Positions 1 through 6,478 of a stretch of 10,624 bases of DNA are shown here, in pieces. The notes beneath the pieces are model-generated. The model saw only the letters and a program-made list of their open reading frames with translations, was not told where the DNA came from and ran no database searches. Numbering within the stretch: position 1 is the stretch's first letter; every line of letters starts with the position of its first letter. The DNA comes from Fidelibacterota bacterium (GTDB taxonomy: Bacteria > Fidelibacterota > Marinisomatia > SCGC-AAA003-L08 > TS1B11). The DNA lies in the NCBI GenBank assembly GCA_022564085.1, contig JADFMC010000037.1, positions 1-10,624 of the forward strand. The letters are read 5' to 3'. The position numbers and the translations under genes were made by a program.

Positions 1-121
1 GAGTGAAATGAAGTTCAAATCGCCGAGTTGCCTACAGCAACATGATTGCAAACAGGCGAAGCGACTTTGATCCTATTATCTGGGCCCAGTGGGTGACCTG
101 GGGTGCTTAGATATCGCCGGG

Positions 122-246
122 GGCCGCTACTGAAATATACCACCATGGTCGAGCGAAACCAATAACCCCGCTGAAAATACTGGAGTCTGTCGGTAAGGGC
201 GGACAGCCGGAGGCCTTTACTGCAGCAGCCCCGCATTTGGCGGGAC
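122..246 (-). repeat. Copy 1 of a ~125-base structured intergenic repeat
   Basis: This non-coding stretch lies just after the stop codon of the secreted LVIVD protein gene (258) and aligns along its length with 2902-3027. Shared blocks on the plus strand are GGAGTCT, CGGTAAGG, CAGCC, GCCTTTA and CAGCCCCGC. Its right end is a hairpin: CCCGC (230-234), loop ATTTG, GCGGG (240-244). Insertions and deletions against the other copy are 1-3 bases and not in phase, so it is not a conserved reading frame. Nothing else was recognised between 1 and 257. If, like copy 2, it is a leader, its gene would begin beyond the left edge of the window. Confidence 0.6.
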
Positions 247-257
247 TACTTTGATTA

Positions 258-2705
258 TTACTTTAGTAAAAGCATCTTGATGGATTTGGTGTACGCCGGT
301 GTAAACCCCGCTTGTGGTGAGGCCACCATGCGCACAATATAGATGCCGGAGGGGACTTCTTTCCCGGCGGCTGTCCGGCCATTCCAGTCCACCTGCCGGT
401 AACCCGGCTCCCTGTAACCATCGATCAACCGCACAACTTCACGGCCCAGTAGGTCATAGACCACAATGCTCAGGTCACTGTTTACCGGCAGAGCAAATTG
501 GATCGTCGTTTGTGGATTGAAGGGATTGGGGAAATTCTGCCCCAGCTCAAAGCCGGTAGGTAAGATCAGATTGGTCTGGTTGTCCGCCAGCGGCGGGGTA
601 TCCACATGGATCACCAAGCTGTCAAGGTACCAGCCATCCGCTGGTGCTGCGTCGTAGGTCTCCAGCCTGAAACGGATGCGGACACTGTCCATCCCGGCGT
701 AATCGTCAAGGCTTACAAATTGCTGCTGCCATTGATAGTCCAGGGTGCCGGTATACTGCGAGACTGTTGACCAAGCACCATCACCCTGGGAGATTTGCAC
801 TAGAGCTACGGCATTGGACGTAAGGATATAGGTGTGAGCGAAACTCAAGTAGGCCTGGCTCCGGGCCGAGAGGTTGTAGGACGCCTTGTGCTCTAGAACG
901 TAGGCCGTATCCTGGTCATAAAAGCTAAACGGACTCTCCGTGATGGAATAATCTCCGGAATAAGCATACACGGAAGTCCCCCACCCGTTTGTAACGGTCC
1001 ACTGGTCCAAGTTGTCCTCGAAATCATCGACCAGCAAGTCCGGCACGATTGCGAAATACTGTTCCGGGCTGTCGGTGCGGTTCCTCCCGGCGGAGACGTC
1101 GTAGACCGAGAGGTGGTAACGAATTGTATCCCCATCTGCCAGGGTCTCACCAAAATCTATCACTCCCTCGAAATGGCCGGCATTAGGATTATAAGTCATC
1201 AGGCTGCTGTCGCCCGGTAAGCTGTTCCGCCGATAATGAAGATAGACGGTGGTCGTATCGAACTCAATATTATCCGCCACCGTGGCAAACAGCCGGTAGC
1301 GCCCCGCGTTGTCGATAGTGCTGCGATGAACAGACAGGGTAACGCTCGGCGGCGTGATGTCCGGACGAATATAGAAGCTGTGACTGGTATCGAGGGCCCC
1401 CACCGGGCTTCGGATAATCCTTCCGGCCTGATTCTGAATAGTAAAGTAATAGGTCAAGTTCCCGGGTCGGCCGGGGTTGGGTAGATCCCCGGTAAAGACA
1501 CTGGGAGTCCCGGTCCCTGACAGCAAGGTGGTGTCAGTATACACGCCCTCAAGGCCTGAGATCACGCGCATCGTGCTCAGATCCAGGGGATAGTCGGCGT
1601 ATTCAGTGACGGTTACAGCGATGGGCAGAGGGCTGGCCAGGTCCTCGGTTTCTCCCGGAACCTCATGGTCGAAATAAGCCGGATAAGGCGACAGAACGAA
1701 AAATCCCTCACCGGACATGTAAGTTGAGAAAACCAGACCGGACTTCGTTAGTGGAAAAACGCCCCAATTCCCGTGGTACAATCCAAAGGACCCGGGGTGG
1801 AAATCATAGTAGGCCACTTCCTTGGGATTGTAGGGATCGGAAATATCCACGATCCGGGTACCAAAAACATAATAGGAGACAAATAGCAGGTCTCCCTTAA
1901 CGAAGGCGTTATGTACGGATCGGTCGTTGCCGACTTCATATTCCCCCGCCAGCGTGATATTGGCATAATCCAGGGCATCCCAAAACTTGATGTGCCCACC
2001 TTCCCTTTCAGCCATAGTGATGATAAAGCGGGAATCTTCGGTAGTCCAGACGGAATGAACGCTTTGGATTGAATCCAGGACAGCCAGGGTCTGGATATTA
2101 CCCTTGTCAAGCACATCCAGAATGTACAAGTCGCCCTTCCCGATATCACAGGCATAGAGAGTATCATTCTTCACATAGAGGTCATGAACATAGGTTGTCG
2201 TCCATGATCCGGCCCAGGCCGGCTGTACTGGGTCCGTAAGGTCCAGGATCAAAATTCCCGGGGTATCACCCCCCACGATATAGGCGTAACCGTCGGCGAT
2301 GAACAGGTTGTGGGCGGTATGAAAAAAAGTAGCGTCGCGCCTCACGAGCGCGGGCTGCCAGGGATTGCTGAGGTCGATAATTGCCAACCCGCCGCCATTT
2401 TCATTGGTCACATAAAGTTGATCGCCGTGGGTCTTCAGATCCCGCCAACTGGAGTTGGGTCCAATTATATGGGCCGTCTCAACCGGGTTGGCCGGATCGG
2501 TGGAGATATCGAGAATCACAACGCCGTCGTAGACGCCGAACACGGCGAATTCGTGGCCGCTACTATCGATATAACCCCAGACATCGGAAGTATACGGGTA
2601 GGCCGGGTTTGCTAGCAGGTCGATGTATTGGCTGCCATCTGCTTGGGCCGATGCCGCCGAGAAAAAAAGTAGCCCCAATAAATAAATCTTTGATTCATAT
2701 CTCAA
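258..2705 (-). CDS. Secreted LVIVD-repeat (choice-of-anchor B type) protein with C-terminal T9SS/FlgD-like sorting domain
   Basis: An 815-residue exported protein. It has a short signal peptide (hydrophobic 8-20, cleavage likely after ASA or AQA). Residues ~25-340 hold a run of LVIVD-type units, each a strand ending in VVILDIS, LAIIDLSNP, ILILDLTDP, LYILDV or TRIVDISDP, a beta-propeller-like architecture. The opening DVWGY...GHEFA...SSWRDLK pattern matches the choice-of-anchor B family. Residues ~350-545 look like Ig-type beta domains, and ~555-710 like a MAM/jelly-roll binding module (DDFEDNLDQW start). Residues 721-815 are the NFPNPFNP...SGIYIVRM domain used for type IX secretion or surface anchoring. 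Function is not known; adhesion or surface scaffolding is an inference. The start is a TTG, preceded by AGGGGA five bases upstream; no in-frame ATG fits. A structured ~430-base non-coding region lies upstream. Confidence 0.9.
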   Translation of the reverse strand: MRYESKIYLLGLLFFSAASAQADGSQYIDLLANPAYPYTSDVWGYIDSSGHEFAVFGVYDGVVILDISTDPANPVETAHIIGPNSSWRDLKTHGDQLYVTNENGGGLAIIDLSNPWQPALVRRDATFFHTAHNLFIADGYAYIVGGDTPGILILDLTDPVQPAWAGSWTTTYVHDLYVKNDTLYACDIGKGDLYILDVLDKGNIQTLAVLDSIQSVHSVWTTEDSRFIITMAEREGGHIKFWDALDYANITLAGEYEVGNDRSVHNAFVKGDLLFVSYYVFGTRIVDISDPYNPKEVAYYDFHPGSFGLYHGNWGVFPLTKSGLVFSTYMSGEGFFVLSPYPAYFDHEVPGETEDLASPLPIAVTVTEYADYPLDLSTMRVISGLEGVYTDTTLLSGTGTPSVFTGDLPNPGRPGNLTYYFTIQNQAGRIIRSPVGALDTSHSFYIRPDITPPSVTLSVHRSTIDNAGRYRLFATVADNIEFDTTTVYLHYRRNSLPGDSSLMTYNPNAGHFEGVIDFGETLADGDTIRYHLSVYDVSAGRNRTDSPEQYFAIVPDLLVDDFEDNLDQWTVTNGWGTSVYAYSGDYSITESPFSFYDQDTAYVLEHKASYNLSARSQAYLSFAHTYILTSNAVALVQISQGDGAWSTVSQYTGTLDYQWQQQFVSLDDYAGMDSVRIRFRLETYDAAPADGWYLDSLVIHVDTPPLADNQTNLILPTGFELGQNFPNPFNPQTTIQFALPVNSDLSIVVYDLLGREVVRLIDGYREPGYRQVDWNGRTAAGKEVPSGIYIVRMVASPQAGFTPAYTKSIKMLLLK

Positions 2706-2783
2706 ATGAATCCCCTGCTCCCATGCGTTATTTGCCTGGTGGATAATATTGACTATAACCGGGAGAGACAGCCTATTGTTCCA

Positions 2784-2833
2784 AGGTCTAGTTCAGACCT
2801 CACTCGCAGGCTAGCCGGGCTACCCAACCAGTG
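2784..2833 (-). promoter_or_regulatory. Two adjacent hairpins in the leader region of the secreted LVIVD protein gene
   Basis: The stretch 2706-3136 has no gene and holds this pair of hairpins plus repeat copy 2. The first hairpin in minus-strand order is CACT / GGTTGG (2833-2824) pairing with CTAGCC (2814-2809) / AGTG (2804-2801). It needs two G-U pairs that form only in a minus-strand RNA; on the plus strand they become A-C mismatches. The second is AGGTCT, loop of five, AGACCT (2784-2800), a perfect 6-base stem. They lie about 80-130 bases before the TTG start. No run of U follows, so a terminator is unlikely. Role unknown; a structured 5' leader is inferred. Confidence 0.4.
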
Positions 2834-2901
2834 GACTATGCCTTGCCGATTGCAGGGTGCGATTCGCTGCTCCACCATTGAGATTAAGGCTCGGGAAGTG
2901 C

Positions 2902-3027
2902 GGCCATAAATTACCACCCTTCCACAGACAAACCCAAAAGCTCCTATGACAACACCGGAGTCTCTACCGGTAAGGACGCTCAGCCCCACGCCTTTAGCAA
3001 CAGCCCCGCCACCGCCTTTGGCAGGGT
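2902..3027 (-). repeat. Copy 2 of the ~125-base structured intergenic repeat
   Basis: Same orientation as copy 1 at 122-246, and placed between the cupin stop (3137) and the LVIVD gene start (2705). The terminal stem here is CCCCGCC (3004-3010), nine-base loop, GGCAGGG (3020-3026). Read as minus-strand RNA it is CCCUGCC / GGCGGGG, seven pairs with one U-G; copy 1 has a shorter stem of different sequence and loop, so the pairing is kept while bases change. A second small stem, ACCGG / CCGGT around 2954-2971, is seen only in this copy. An open frame crosses it on the minus strand (2753-3031), but the indels relative to copy 1 break frame, so coding is unlikely. Confidence 0.6.
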
Positions 3028-3039
3028 ACAAATTGACCT

Positions 3040-3059
3040 ATGGTGACTAATGGTGACCA
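3040..3059. repeat. Two tandem 10-base units (ATGGTGACYA)
   Basis: ATGGTGACTA at 3040-3049 is followed directly by ATGGTGACCA at 3050-3059, one mismatch. It sits after the cupin gene stop on the minus strand, next to repeat copy 2. Too short to assign a role. Confidence 0.4.
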
Positions 3060-3136
3060 ATGAATCCAATAAAGTGTCTTATATTTCTCAGTCCATTTTG
3101 GTCCACATTGCTCTGACGGCGAACAGGGGAATAATG

Positions 3137-3493
3137 TTAATCGGCAAGCGATCCTGCTTCTACCGCAATATGTCCCACCGGCGTCGGGCACTGCAAAACG
3201 ACGATAATCATCCTTTTATTGCCGGTATTGACAAAGCCATGTGCTTTATTTACTGGAATCAATACGGCATCTTTTGCACGAATTGTTTCTCTTTCATCTT
3301 CCATAACAATTTCCCCCTCGCCTTCCATACAAAAAACGACTTCGTCACTGCCGGGATGACGATGGATCGGATTAACTCCTTTTGGTTTAAAAGTGTAAAT
3401 GTTGCACTGTAAATTTTCTGTCTGCCATATCCTGCGCTTAAGGAATCCCTTCTCCGAAAATTCCTTAATCTCGTCGATGTTTTTTATCTGCAC
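3137..3493 (-). CDS. Small single-domain cupin protein
   Basis: A 118-residue cytoplasmic protein made of one cupin beta-barrel. Cupin motif 1 is complete: G39, H44, H46, E51, G58 with the family spacing HxH-x4-E-x6-G. Motif 2 is also complete: P80, H85, N89. The three histidines and the glutamate are the usual metal ligands, so metal binding is likely; the substrate cannot be read from the sequence. The start is a GTG, chosen because a double purine-rich site (GGAAGAAGGAAG) lies 8 bases before it; no signal peptide. Base composition is lower than around it: about 42% GC over 3181-3480 by hand count, against about 67% in a 60-base sample of the transporter gene at 8341. That hints at a different history from its neighbours. 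It lies downstream of the lipoprotein gene with a 60-base gap, so co-transcription is possible. Confidence 0.85.
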   Translation of the reverse strand: MQIKNIDEIKEFSEKGFLKRRIWQTENLQCNIYTFKPKGVNPIHRHPGSDEVVFCMEGEGEIVMEDERETIRAKDAVLIPVNKAHGFVNTGNKRMIIVVLQCPTPVGHIAVEAGSLAD

Positions 3494-3515
3494 AATATTT
3501 GCTTCCTTCTTCCTT

Positions 3516-3557
3516 TTAGGTTATTGGGGGTCCTAATTAGGTTAATGGTGGTCCTAT
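3516..3557. repeat. Imperfect 21-base tandem duplication with a palindromic junction
   Basis: Units are 3516-3536 and 3537-3557, both of the form TTAGGTTAWTGGKGGTCCTAW. Each unit starts TTAGG and ends CCTAA or CCTAT, so the junction is the perfect 10-base palindrome CCTAATTAGG at 3532-3541. The second unit includes the stop codon of the lipoprotein gene (3554-3556), so the duplication copies the gene's end into the spacer before the cupin gene. It could act as an operator or weak hairpin for the cupin gene, or be a neutral slippage event. Confidence 0.55.
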
Positions 3558-4285
3558 TTCCAGGTCACTTCCATTGCAACGAAATGGGCAAAGGTCTCCC
3601 GGGTAGGGTTGTTACGTGCATCCACCTTAGGACTTCGGATGTAGAAGTCCAGCTGCTGTACGGCGGGATTTACCGCTCCGGCAGAGGATTTCTTGTTAAG
3701 GAGCGGATAACTAACTTTCAGAGATCTCCGATCCCGGATGCCTTGAGTGACCATGAAGTGCATTTCGTAATCCTCGTATAGGGGCTCGCCGTTGAGCAGC
3801 GCATGACCATAGCCCCAACCGGCGACATAGATAAATGTTTTCGGCCAGTTCGAATCGCCGCATCCGGAGTCCCCATGTTCATAGATATAAGCAGCCACCC
3901 CGCCGTCCTGGCAAGGACTAAACTGGTGAAACTGGTCGAACTCCAGAATAAGATCACCTTCCTGGACCTGGAGCCTGGCGGAAAAGCTGCCCGTATTTTT
4001 AATTTCGTCTACGTCGATTTCGACAGTTCCTTCCACGGGATGAACGTTTGAAGCGTCATTTCCCATGTGATCCCATCCGGGAGGATCATTGAGCCCTCCT
4101 ACCTGGTAGAGCCGACTAGCCGACAAGACGAAGTGGCCATCATAAAGATCGTGCTGCTCAGGTGCGTAGAGAGCTATTTCGGCGTTCGGCTGCCTTTGAG
4201 GGGTAGCTTCCCGGGTTTGGCCGTCTTTACAGCCGGTCAAAACTAGAATCGCCGTTATGATAAAGAGCGTTAACTTTTTTACCAT
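3554..4285 (-). CDS. Lipoprotein of unknown family
   Basis: A 243-residue exported lipoprotein: positive N-terminus (MVKK), hydrophobic segment 5-16, then a lipobox LTGC with the lipidated cysteine at 19. Residues 20-21 are K and D; a lysine-acidic stretch just after the cysteine is used as a surface export signal in some Bacteroidota, so outer-surface location is possible. The mature part is beta-rich, with aromatic and histidine residues concentrated around 70-85 (GWDHMGNDASNVHP) and 117-162, and two cysteines (125, 142) that could form a disulfide or bind a metal. I recognise no family. The ATG start has AGGAG eight bases upstream. It follows the cupredoxin gene by 30 bases on the same strand, so the two are likely one operon and may act together in the envelope. 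Whether it binds copper or is a partner of the cupredoxin is inference. Confidence 0.8.
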   Translation of the reverse strand: MVKKLTLFIITAILVLTGCKDGQTREATPQRQPNAEIALYAPEQHDLYDGHFVLSASRLYQVGGLNDPPGWDHMGNDASNVHPVEGTVEIDVDEIKNTGSFSARLQVQEGDLILEFDQFHQFSPCQDGGVAAYIYEHGDSGCGDSNWPKTFIYVAGWGYGHALLNGEPLYEDYEMHFMVTQGIRDRRSLKVSYPLLNKKSSAGAVNPAVQQLDFYIRSPKVDARNNPTRETFAHFVAMEVTWK

Positions 4286-4315
4286 CGGGAGGTCTCCTAT
4301 ATTGCCATATGATAT

Positions 4316-5077
4316 CTAGTTGTCGAGGCCATACGCAACTTGGATGACCTCGGTCTGTTCGCCTTTGATGCGGATGGTTCTCTTCTGCCGGCCTAACCTT
4401 TCGTGCCAGATTTCCAGGCTATAAGTGCCTGCTGGAATATTCGGGATATGGAAGTGCCCACTCTCATCGGTCACCGCATGAAAGGGATGAGCATCTACCC
4501 GGATGAAGGCCTGCATCCAACCATGGACGTCGCATTTAACAATGATCATGCCCGGCTCATCGGTGATCTTGGTGACCGTAAGGCCCTTGGGCAGTGCAAT
4601 ATTTATCTTAAGGGCACCGTAGAAGTGTACGGTGTGGAGCAGGGTATCACTGTTTGTTGCCACGATCAGGTTGCCCACTGTCAGGACGCTGACATGCGGG
4701 ACGAACCGGCATTCACGATTGTCCAGGACAAACCGGCTGGGCGTGAGCGGCGGTATTTTCGATACCGGCACGTCCGTTAAGGCAACGATGACGTTCTTGA
4801 CACCCCGATCCACGGTGGATATAAGGAGGTCCTCCAGTGACTGCAGCTGCCCGCAAACCAAGGGGTCAGTGGTATTTTTCACGTACGTCGGATGCGGGAT
4901 CAGGTCCCCTGCTAATTGCACGAATCCTTCCAAGGCGCCGAGACTAACCACAGGGTGCGCGGCAGCCGCCGCATGGAATTCACGCGCTCCAGGCTGGTAA
5001 GCGGCCGTGCTAAGGACAACCATCCAGCTGGCGATAGTGAGGGTCCTGAGAAGGACTAATCGCAACCTGGAATTCAT
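4316..5077 (-). CDS. Exported amicyanin-like cupredoxin with carboxypeptidase-regulatory-like tail
   Basis: A 253-residue exported protein. N-terminal signal: Arg-rich start, hydrophobic 12-26. Residues ~46-110 form a beta domain with a CG motif (C75) as in methylamine-utilisation/plastocyanin-like envelope proteins. Residues ~115-195 look like a cupredoxin: first ligand His in the DTLLHTVHF stretch (H148), then the loop C182-x2-H185-x2-M188. This CxxHxxM spacing is that of amicyanin type 1 copper sites, so electron transfer or copper binding is expected. Residues ~196-238 (AVTDESGHFHIPNIPAGTY ... WH) fit a carboxypeptidase regulatory-like beta-sandwich. A longer reading from 5104 adds nine residues, but the strong GGGGAGGGG site just before the ATG at 5077 decides the shorter start. 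It ends in TAG and is followed 30 bases later by the lipoprotein gene. Partner and substrate are unknown. Confidence 0.85.
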   Translation of the reverse strand: MNSRLRLVLLRTLTIASWMVVLSTAAYQPGAREFHAAAAAHPVVSLGALEGFVQLAGDLIPHPTYVKNTTDPLVCGQLQSLEDLLISTVDRGVKNVIVALTDVPVSKIPPLTPSRFVLDNRECRFVPHVSVLTVGNLIVATNSDTLLHTVHFYGALKINIALPKGLTVTKITDEPGMIIVKCDVHGWMQAFIRVDAHPFHAVTDESGHFHIPNIPAGTYSLEIWHERLGRQKRTIRIKGEQTEVIQVAYGLDN

Positions 5078-5081
5078 TTGA

Positions 5082-5090
5082 CCCCTCCCC
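5082..5090 (-). promoter_or_regulatory. Strong Shine-Dalgarno that fixes the cupredoxin gene start
   Basis: On the minus strand GGGGAGGGG is followed by TCAA and the ATG at 5077, putting the GGAGG core six bases from the start codon. The alternative upstream start at 5104 has no comparable site, and the site itself would then lie inside the gene. Confidence 0.75.
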
Positions 5091-5155
5091 GATATTTGGC
5101 CCACATACTAAGATAGGATTTTAAGCTCGATTAGTTCGGAAAGAGTTATATTGTT

Positions 5156-5622
5156 CTACTCATCTTTAGATCGATGAGCCGTATCCTCCACCAGGAAATA
5201 GAACGTCCCGCCCAGCGCGCCGGATTTGATTTCCCACATATCGCCCGGTTGGCCCCACTCCCGGGGAGCCCATAATAACGGAGTATCAAAGATTGTCGCT
5301 GAATCAACCAGGCTGGAATCACCATAGGCCGCCATGACGGTGCCGGAAGTGTCGGTCCCCATACAGACAAACCATTGCGATTGAATGATACCGTCAGCCG
5401 AAATCAAAGATTCGTGCATTCGGAAAACTGTGCACCGGCAATGGGATCGACGCCCTCGATCTCCCTGCGATTGGTAGTCGGATTATAATCTGACCCGATT
5501 GAGTCGGTTCGCCATACCCAGTTATCGCCCACCTAGTCAGGGAAAAGGGCCATAGTCTCCCGCGCCGAAATCGTGGCCGTGACAAAACCCAATAGTGCCA
5601 ATACTTGTAAAGCCATATTCAT
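5156..5622 (-). pseudogene. Remnant of an exported protein gene with an amber stop and a frameshift
   Basis: Reading from ATG 5622 gives a clear signal peptide (ALQVLALLGFVTATISA) followed by ALFPD-stop-VGDNWVWRTDSIG. The stop is a TAG at 5535-5533; one base change back to CAG gives FPDQVGDNWVW, close to the FPLxVGNxWxY motif that often opens mature exported proteins in these phyla. The frame then continues for 38 codons to about 5428, where a single missing base within TTTT (5424-5427) or next to it moves the frame; restoring one base reads GAQVFRMHESLISADG and on to the TAG at 5156. The 3' part is short for such proteins, so the C-terminus may also be lost. TAG ends several intact genes here (4316, 3554, 6479, 9462), so recoding of TAG is not supported. 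No assignable function. It precedes the cupredoxin gene by 78 bases on the same strand. Confidence 0.6.
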
Positions 5623-5740
5623 GACGGCTATCTTTTTCTTGCCCCGGCAAAGGTATGCAATGAAATGGAGTGCGTCAATTATATTATCCTGATTGCCGCC
5701 ACTGGCCGGGCAGTGCTGGTACTCTCCCCTATCCCTTAAA

Positions 5741-5937
5741 TCAGGCTAAATACAGTTTTACACCGGGCCAATTATCTGCTTGCACTCTTTCCCATATCGG
5801 TGTAACCTCCAGCGGCTCGAATTTTGGGATCTTTGTTTGATTAATGTCGCTGGCAGTATTACCCTTCCCGCACCATTCCCTTTGACAAAGAAATCTAAGT
5901 AATATTGAGCACGAGTAACCTCATTGCCGTAGTGCCT
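5741..5937 (-). pseudogene. Probable decayed 3' end of an unidentified gene
   Basis: The region 5623-6066 has no intact gene. On the minus strand, frame from 5937 reads HYGNEVTRAQYYLDFFVKG and then NGAGRVILPATLI to 5839; a shift there (equal to one lost base) continues as NQTKIPKFEPLEVTPIWE and then RVQADNWPGVKLYLA to a TGA at 5743-5741. Both halves have the look of folded protein, with balanced hydrophobic and charged residues. Two TGA codons (5940-5938 and 5946-5944) interrupt the same frame just upstream, where it still reads APLPCKLHFDQ. I do not recognise the family. Chance similarity to coding sequence is possible because no start is seen. Confidence 0.4.
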
Positions 5938-5993
5938 TCAAATTCATTGATCGAAGTGCAGCTTACATGGCAACGGGGCCTGGATTAAATCGT

Positions 5994-6044
5994 AACGGTT
6001 CGCGGCGGGGGTCGGCCCATGCTGAAATACCTTCCTGAACCGTT
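5994..6044 (+). promoter_or_regulatory. Inverted repeat in the 5' leader of the RRM protein gene
   Basis: AACGGTTC (5994-6001) and GAACCGTT (6037-6044) are perfect reverse complements, enclosing 35 bases that are G-rich and able to fold further. The right arm ends seven bases before the Shine-Dalgarno AGAGGA (6051-6056). In RNA this makes an 8-pair stem close to the ribosome binding site of a gene for a cold-shock-type RNA-binding protein, so a structured leader that affects translation is possible. It could also be a DNA operator. Confidence 0.45.
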
Positions 6045-6066
6045 CAAGTGAGAGGAATAAATCAAC

Positions 6067-6321
6067 GTGAAGAAAATCTACGTTGGAAATCTGCCCTTTA
6101 GCGCCACCGAAGGCGAAGTTAAAGAGCTGTTTGAGCAACACGGATCGGTGACTTCAGTCAATCTGATCACAGATCGGGATACCGGCAGGTTCCGGGGTTT
6201 CGGATTTGTCGAGATGGAGGATGCCGATGGCGATTCTGCCATCAAAGCGCTGAATGACCAGGATTTTGGTGGTCGTCCCCTGAGAGTCAATGAGGCCCGG
6301 GACCGTCAACCAAGACCCTGA
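6067..6321 (+). CDS. Small RRM-domain RNA-binding protein
   Basis: An 84-residue protein that is one RNA recognition motif with almost no tail. RNP2 is IYVGNL (4-9) and RNP1 is RGFGFVEM (43-50), with the aromatic residues Y5, F45 and F47 that stack on RNA bases. Family members in cyanobacteria and many other bacteria (Rbp proteins) bind single-stranded RNA and are often induced by cold. The usual Gly- or Arg-rich tail is short here (ARDRQPRP). The start is GTG at 6067; AGAGGA at 6051-6056 lies ten bases upstream, and the next residues KKIYVGNLPF are the normal family beginning. It is transcribed alone, against the flanking minus-strand genes, with an inverted repeat in its leader and a terminator 58 bases after its stop. 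Confidence 0.92.
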   Translation: MKKIYVGNLPFSATEGEVKELFEQHGSVTSVNLITDRDTGRFRGFGFVEMEDADGDSAIKALNDQDFGGRPLRVNEARDRQPRP

Positions 6322-6346
6322 GTACCAGGCGCGTTGAAAAAAATCG

Positions 6347-6380
6347 TCAGGCGATTCCAGCCTGATATCTAACTATCAGG
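6347..6380 (+). promoter_or_regulatory. Two mutually exclusive hairpins in the RRM gene 3' region
   Basis: Hairpin A pairs TCAGGC (6347-6352) with GCCTGA (6360-6365), perfect, loop of seven. Hairpin B pairs CCTGATA (6361-6367) with TATCAGG (6374-6380), perfect, loop of six. Both use CCTGA at 6361-6365, so only one can form. Hairpin B also shares its last two bases with the terminator stem that follows. Confidence 0.5.
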
Positions 6381-6410
6381 GGGCACAATCGCAAGTTGTG
6401 TCCCCTTTAT
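6379..6410 (+). terminator. Intrinsic terminator of the RRM protein gene
   Basis: GGGGGCACAA (6379-6388), loop TCGCAAG, TTGTGTCCCC (6396-6405) forms a ten-pair stem with one G-U that pairs only in plus-strand RNA, followed by TTTAT. This fits Rho-independent termination of the plus-strand RRM transcript. The opposite strand has no U run, so it is not a clear terminator for the kinase gene. Confidence 0.85.
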
Positions 6411-6478
6411 CATTTGTCCATTCGAATTTCTATGTAGGGGCATCTCACCACGCAAACCGGCCATCCGGATAAAACCCG

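Noticed and set aside
15..236. 73-codon minus-strand open frame at the left edge
   Set aside because: It lies on repeat copy 1, has no ribosome site or signal, and is not conserved in frame with copy 2.
258..3027. Composite mobile element: secreted protein gene flanked by direct copies of the 125-base repeat
   Set aside because: No transposase, no terminal inverted repeats or target duplication; repeats diverge and fit leader elements better.
2753..3031. 92-codon minus-strand open frame reading AKGVGLSVLTGRDSG, slightly like HAD-type KdsC phosphatases
   Set aside because: No good start or ribosome site, no further family motifs, and the second copy of the same DNA at 122-246 has out-of-phase indels, so the similarity is probably chance within a non-coding repeat.
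5533..5535. TAG read through as a recoded codon
   Set aside because: Four intact genes in the window end in TAG, no recoding element is seen, and a separate frameshift follows.
5882..5910. TTGACA as a -35 box for the RRM gene
   Set aside because: No acceptable -10 at 16-18 bases (TTGAGC only); TAATAT is just 12 bases away, and the site overlaps the decayed coding fragment.
5944..6141. 65-codon minus-strand open frame overlapping the start of the RRM gene
   Set aside because: The first half is antisense to the RRM gene; only the last part might belong to the decayed fragment, so it is not called as a gene.
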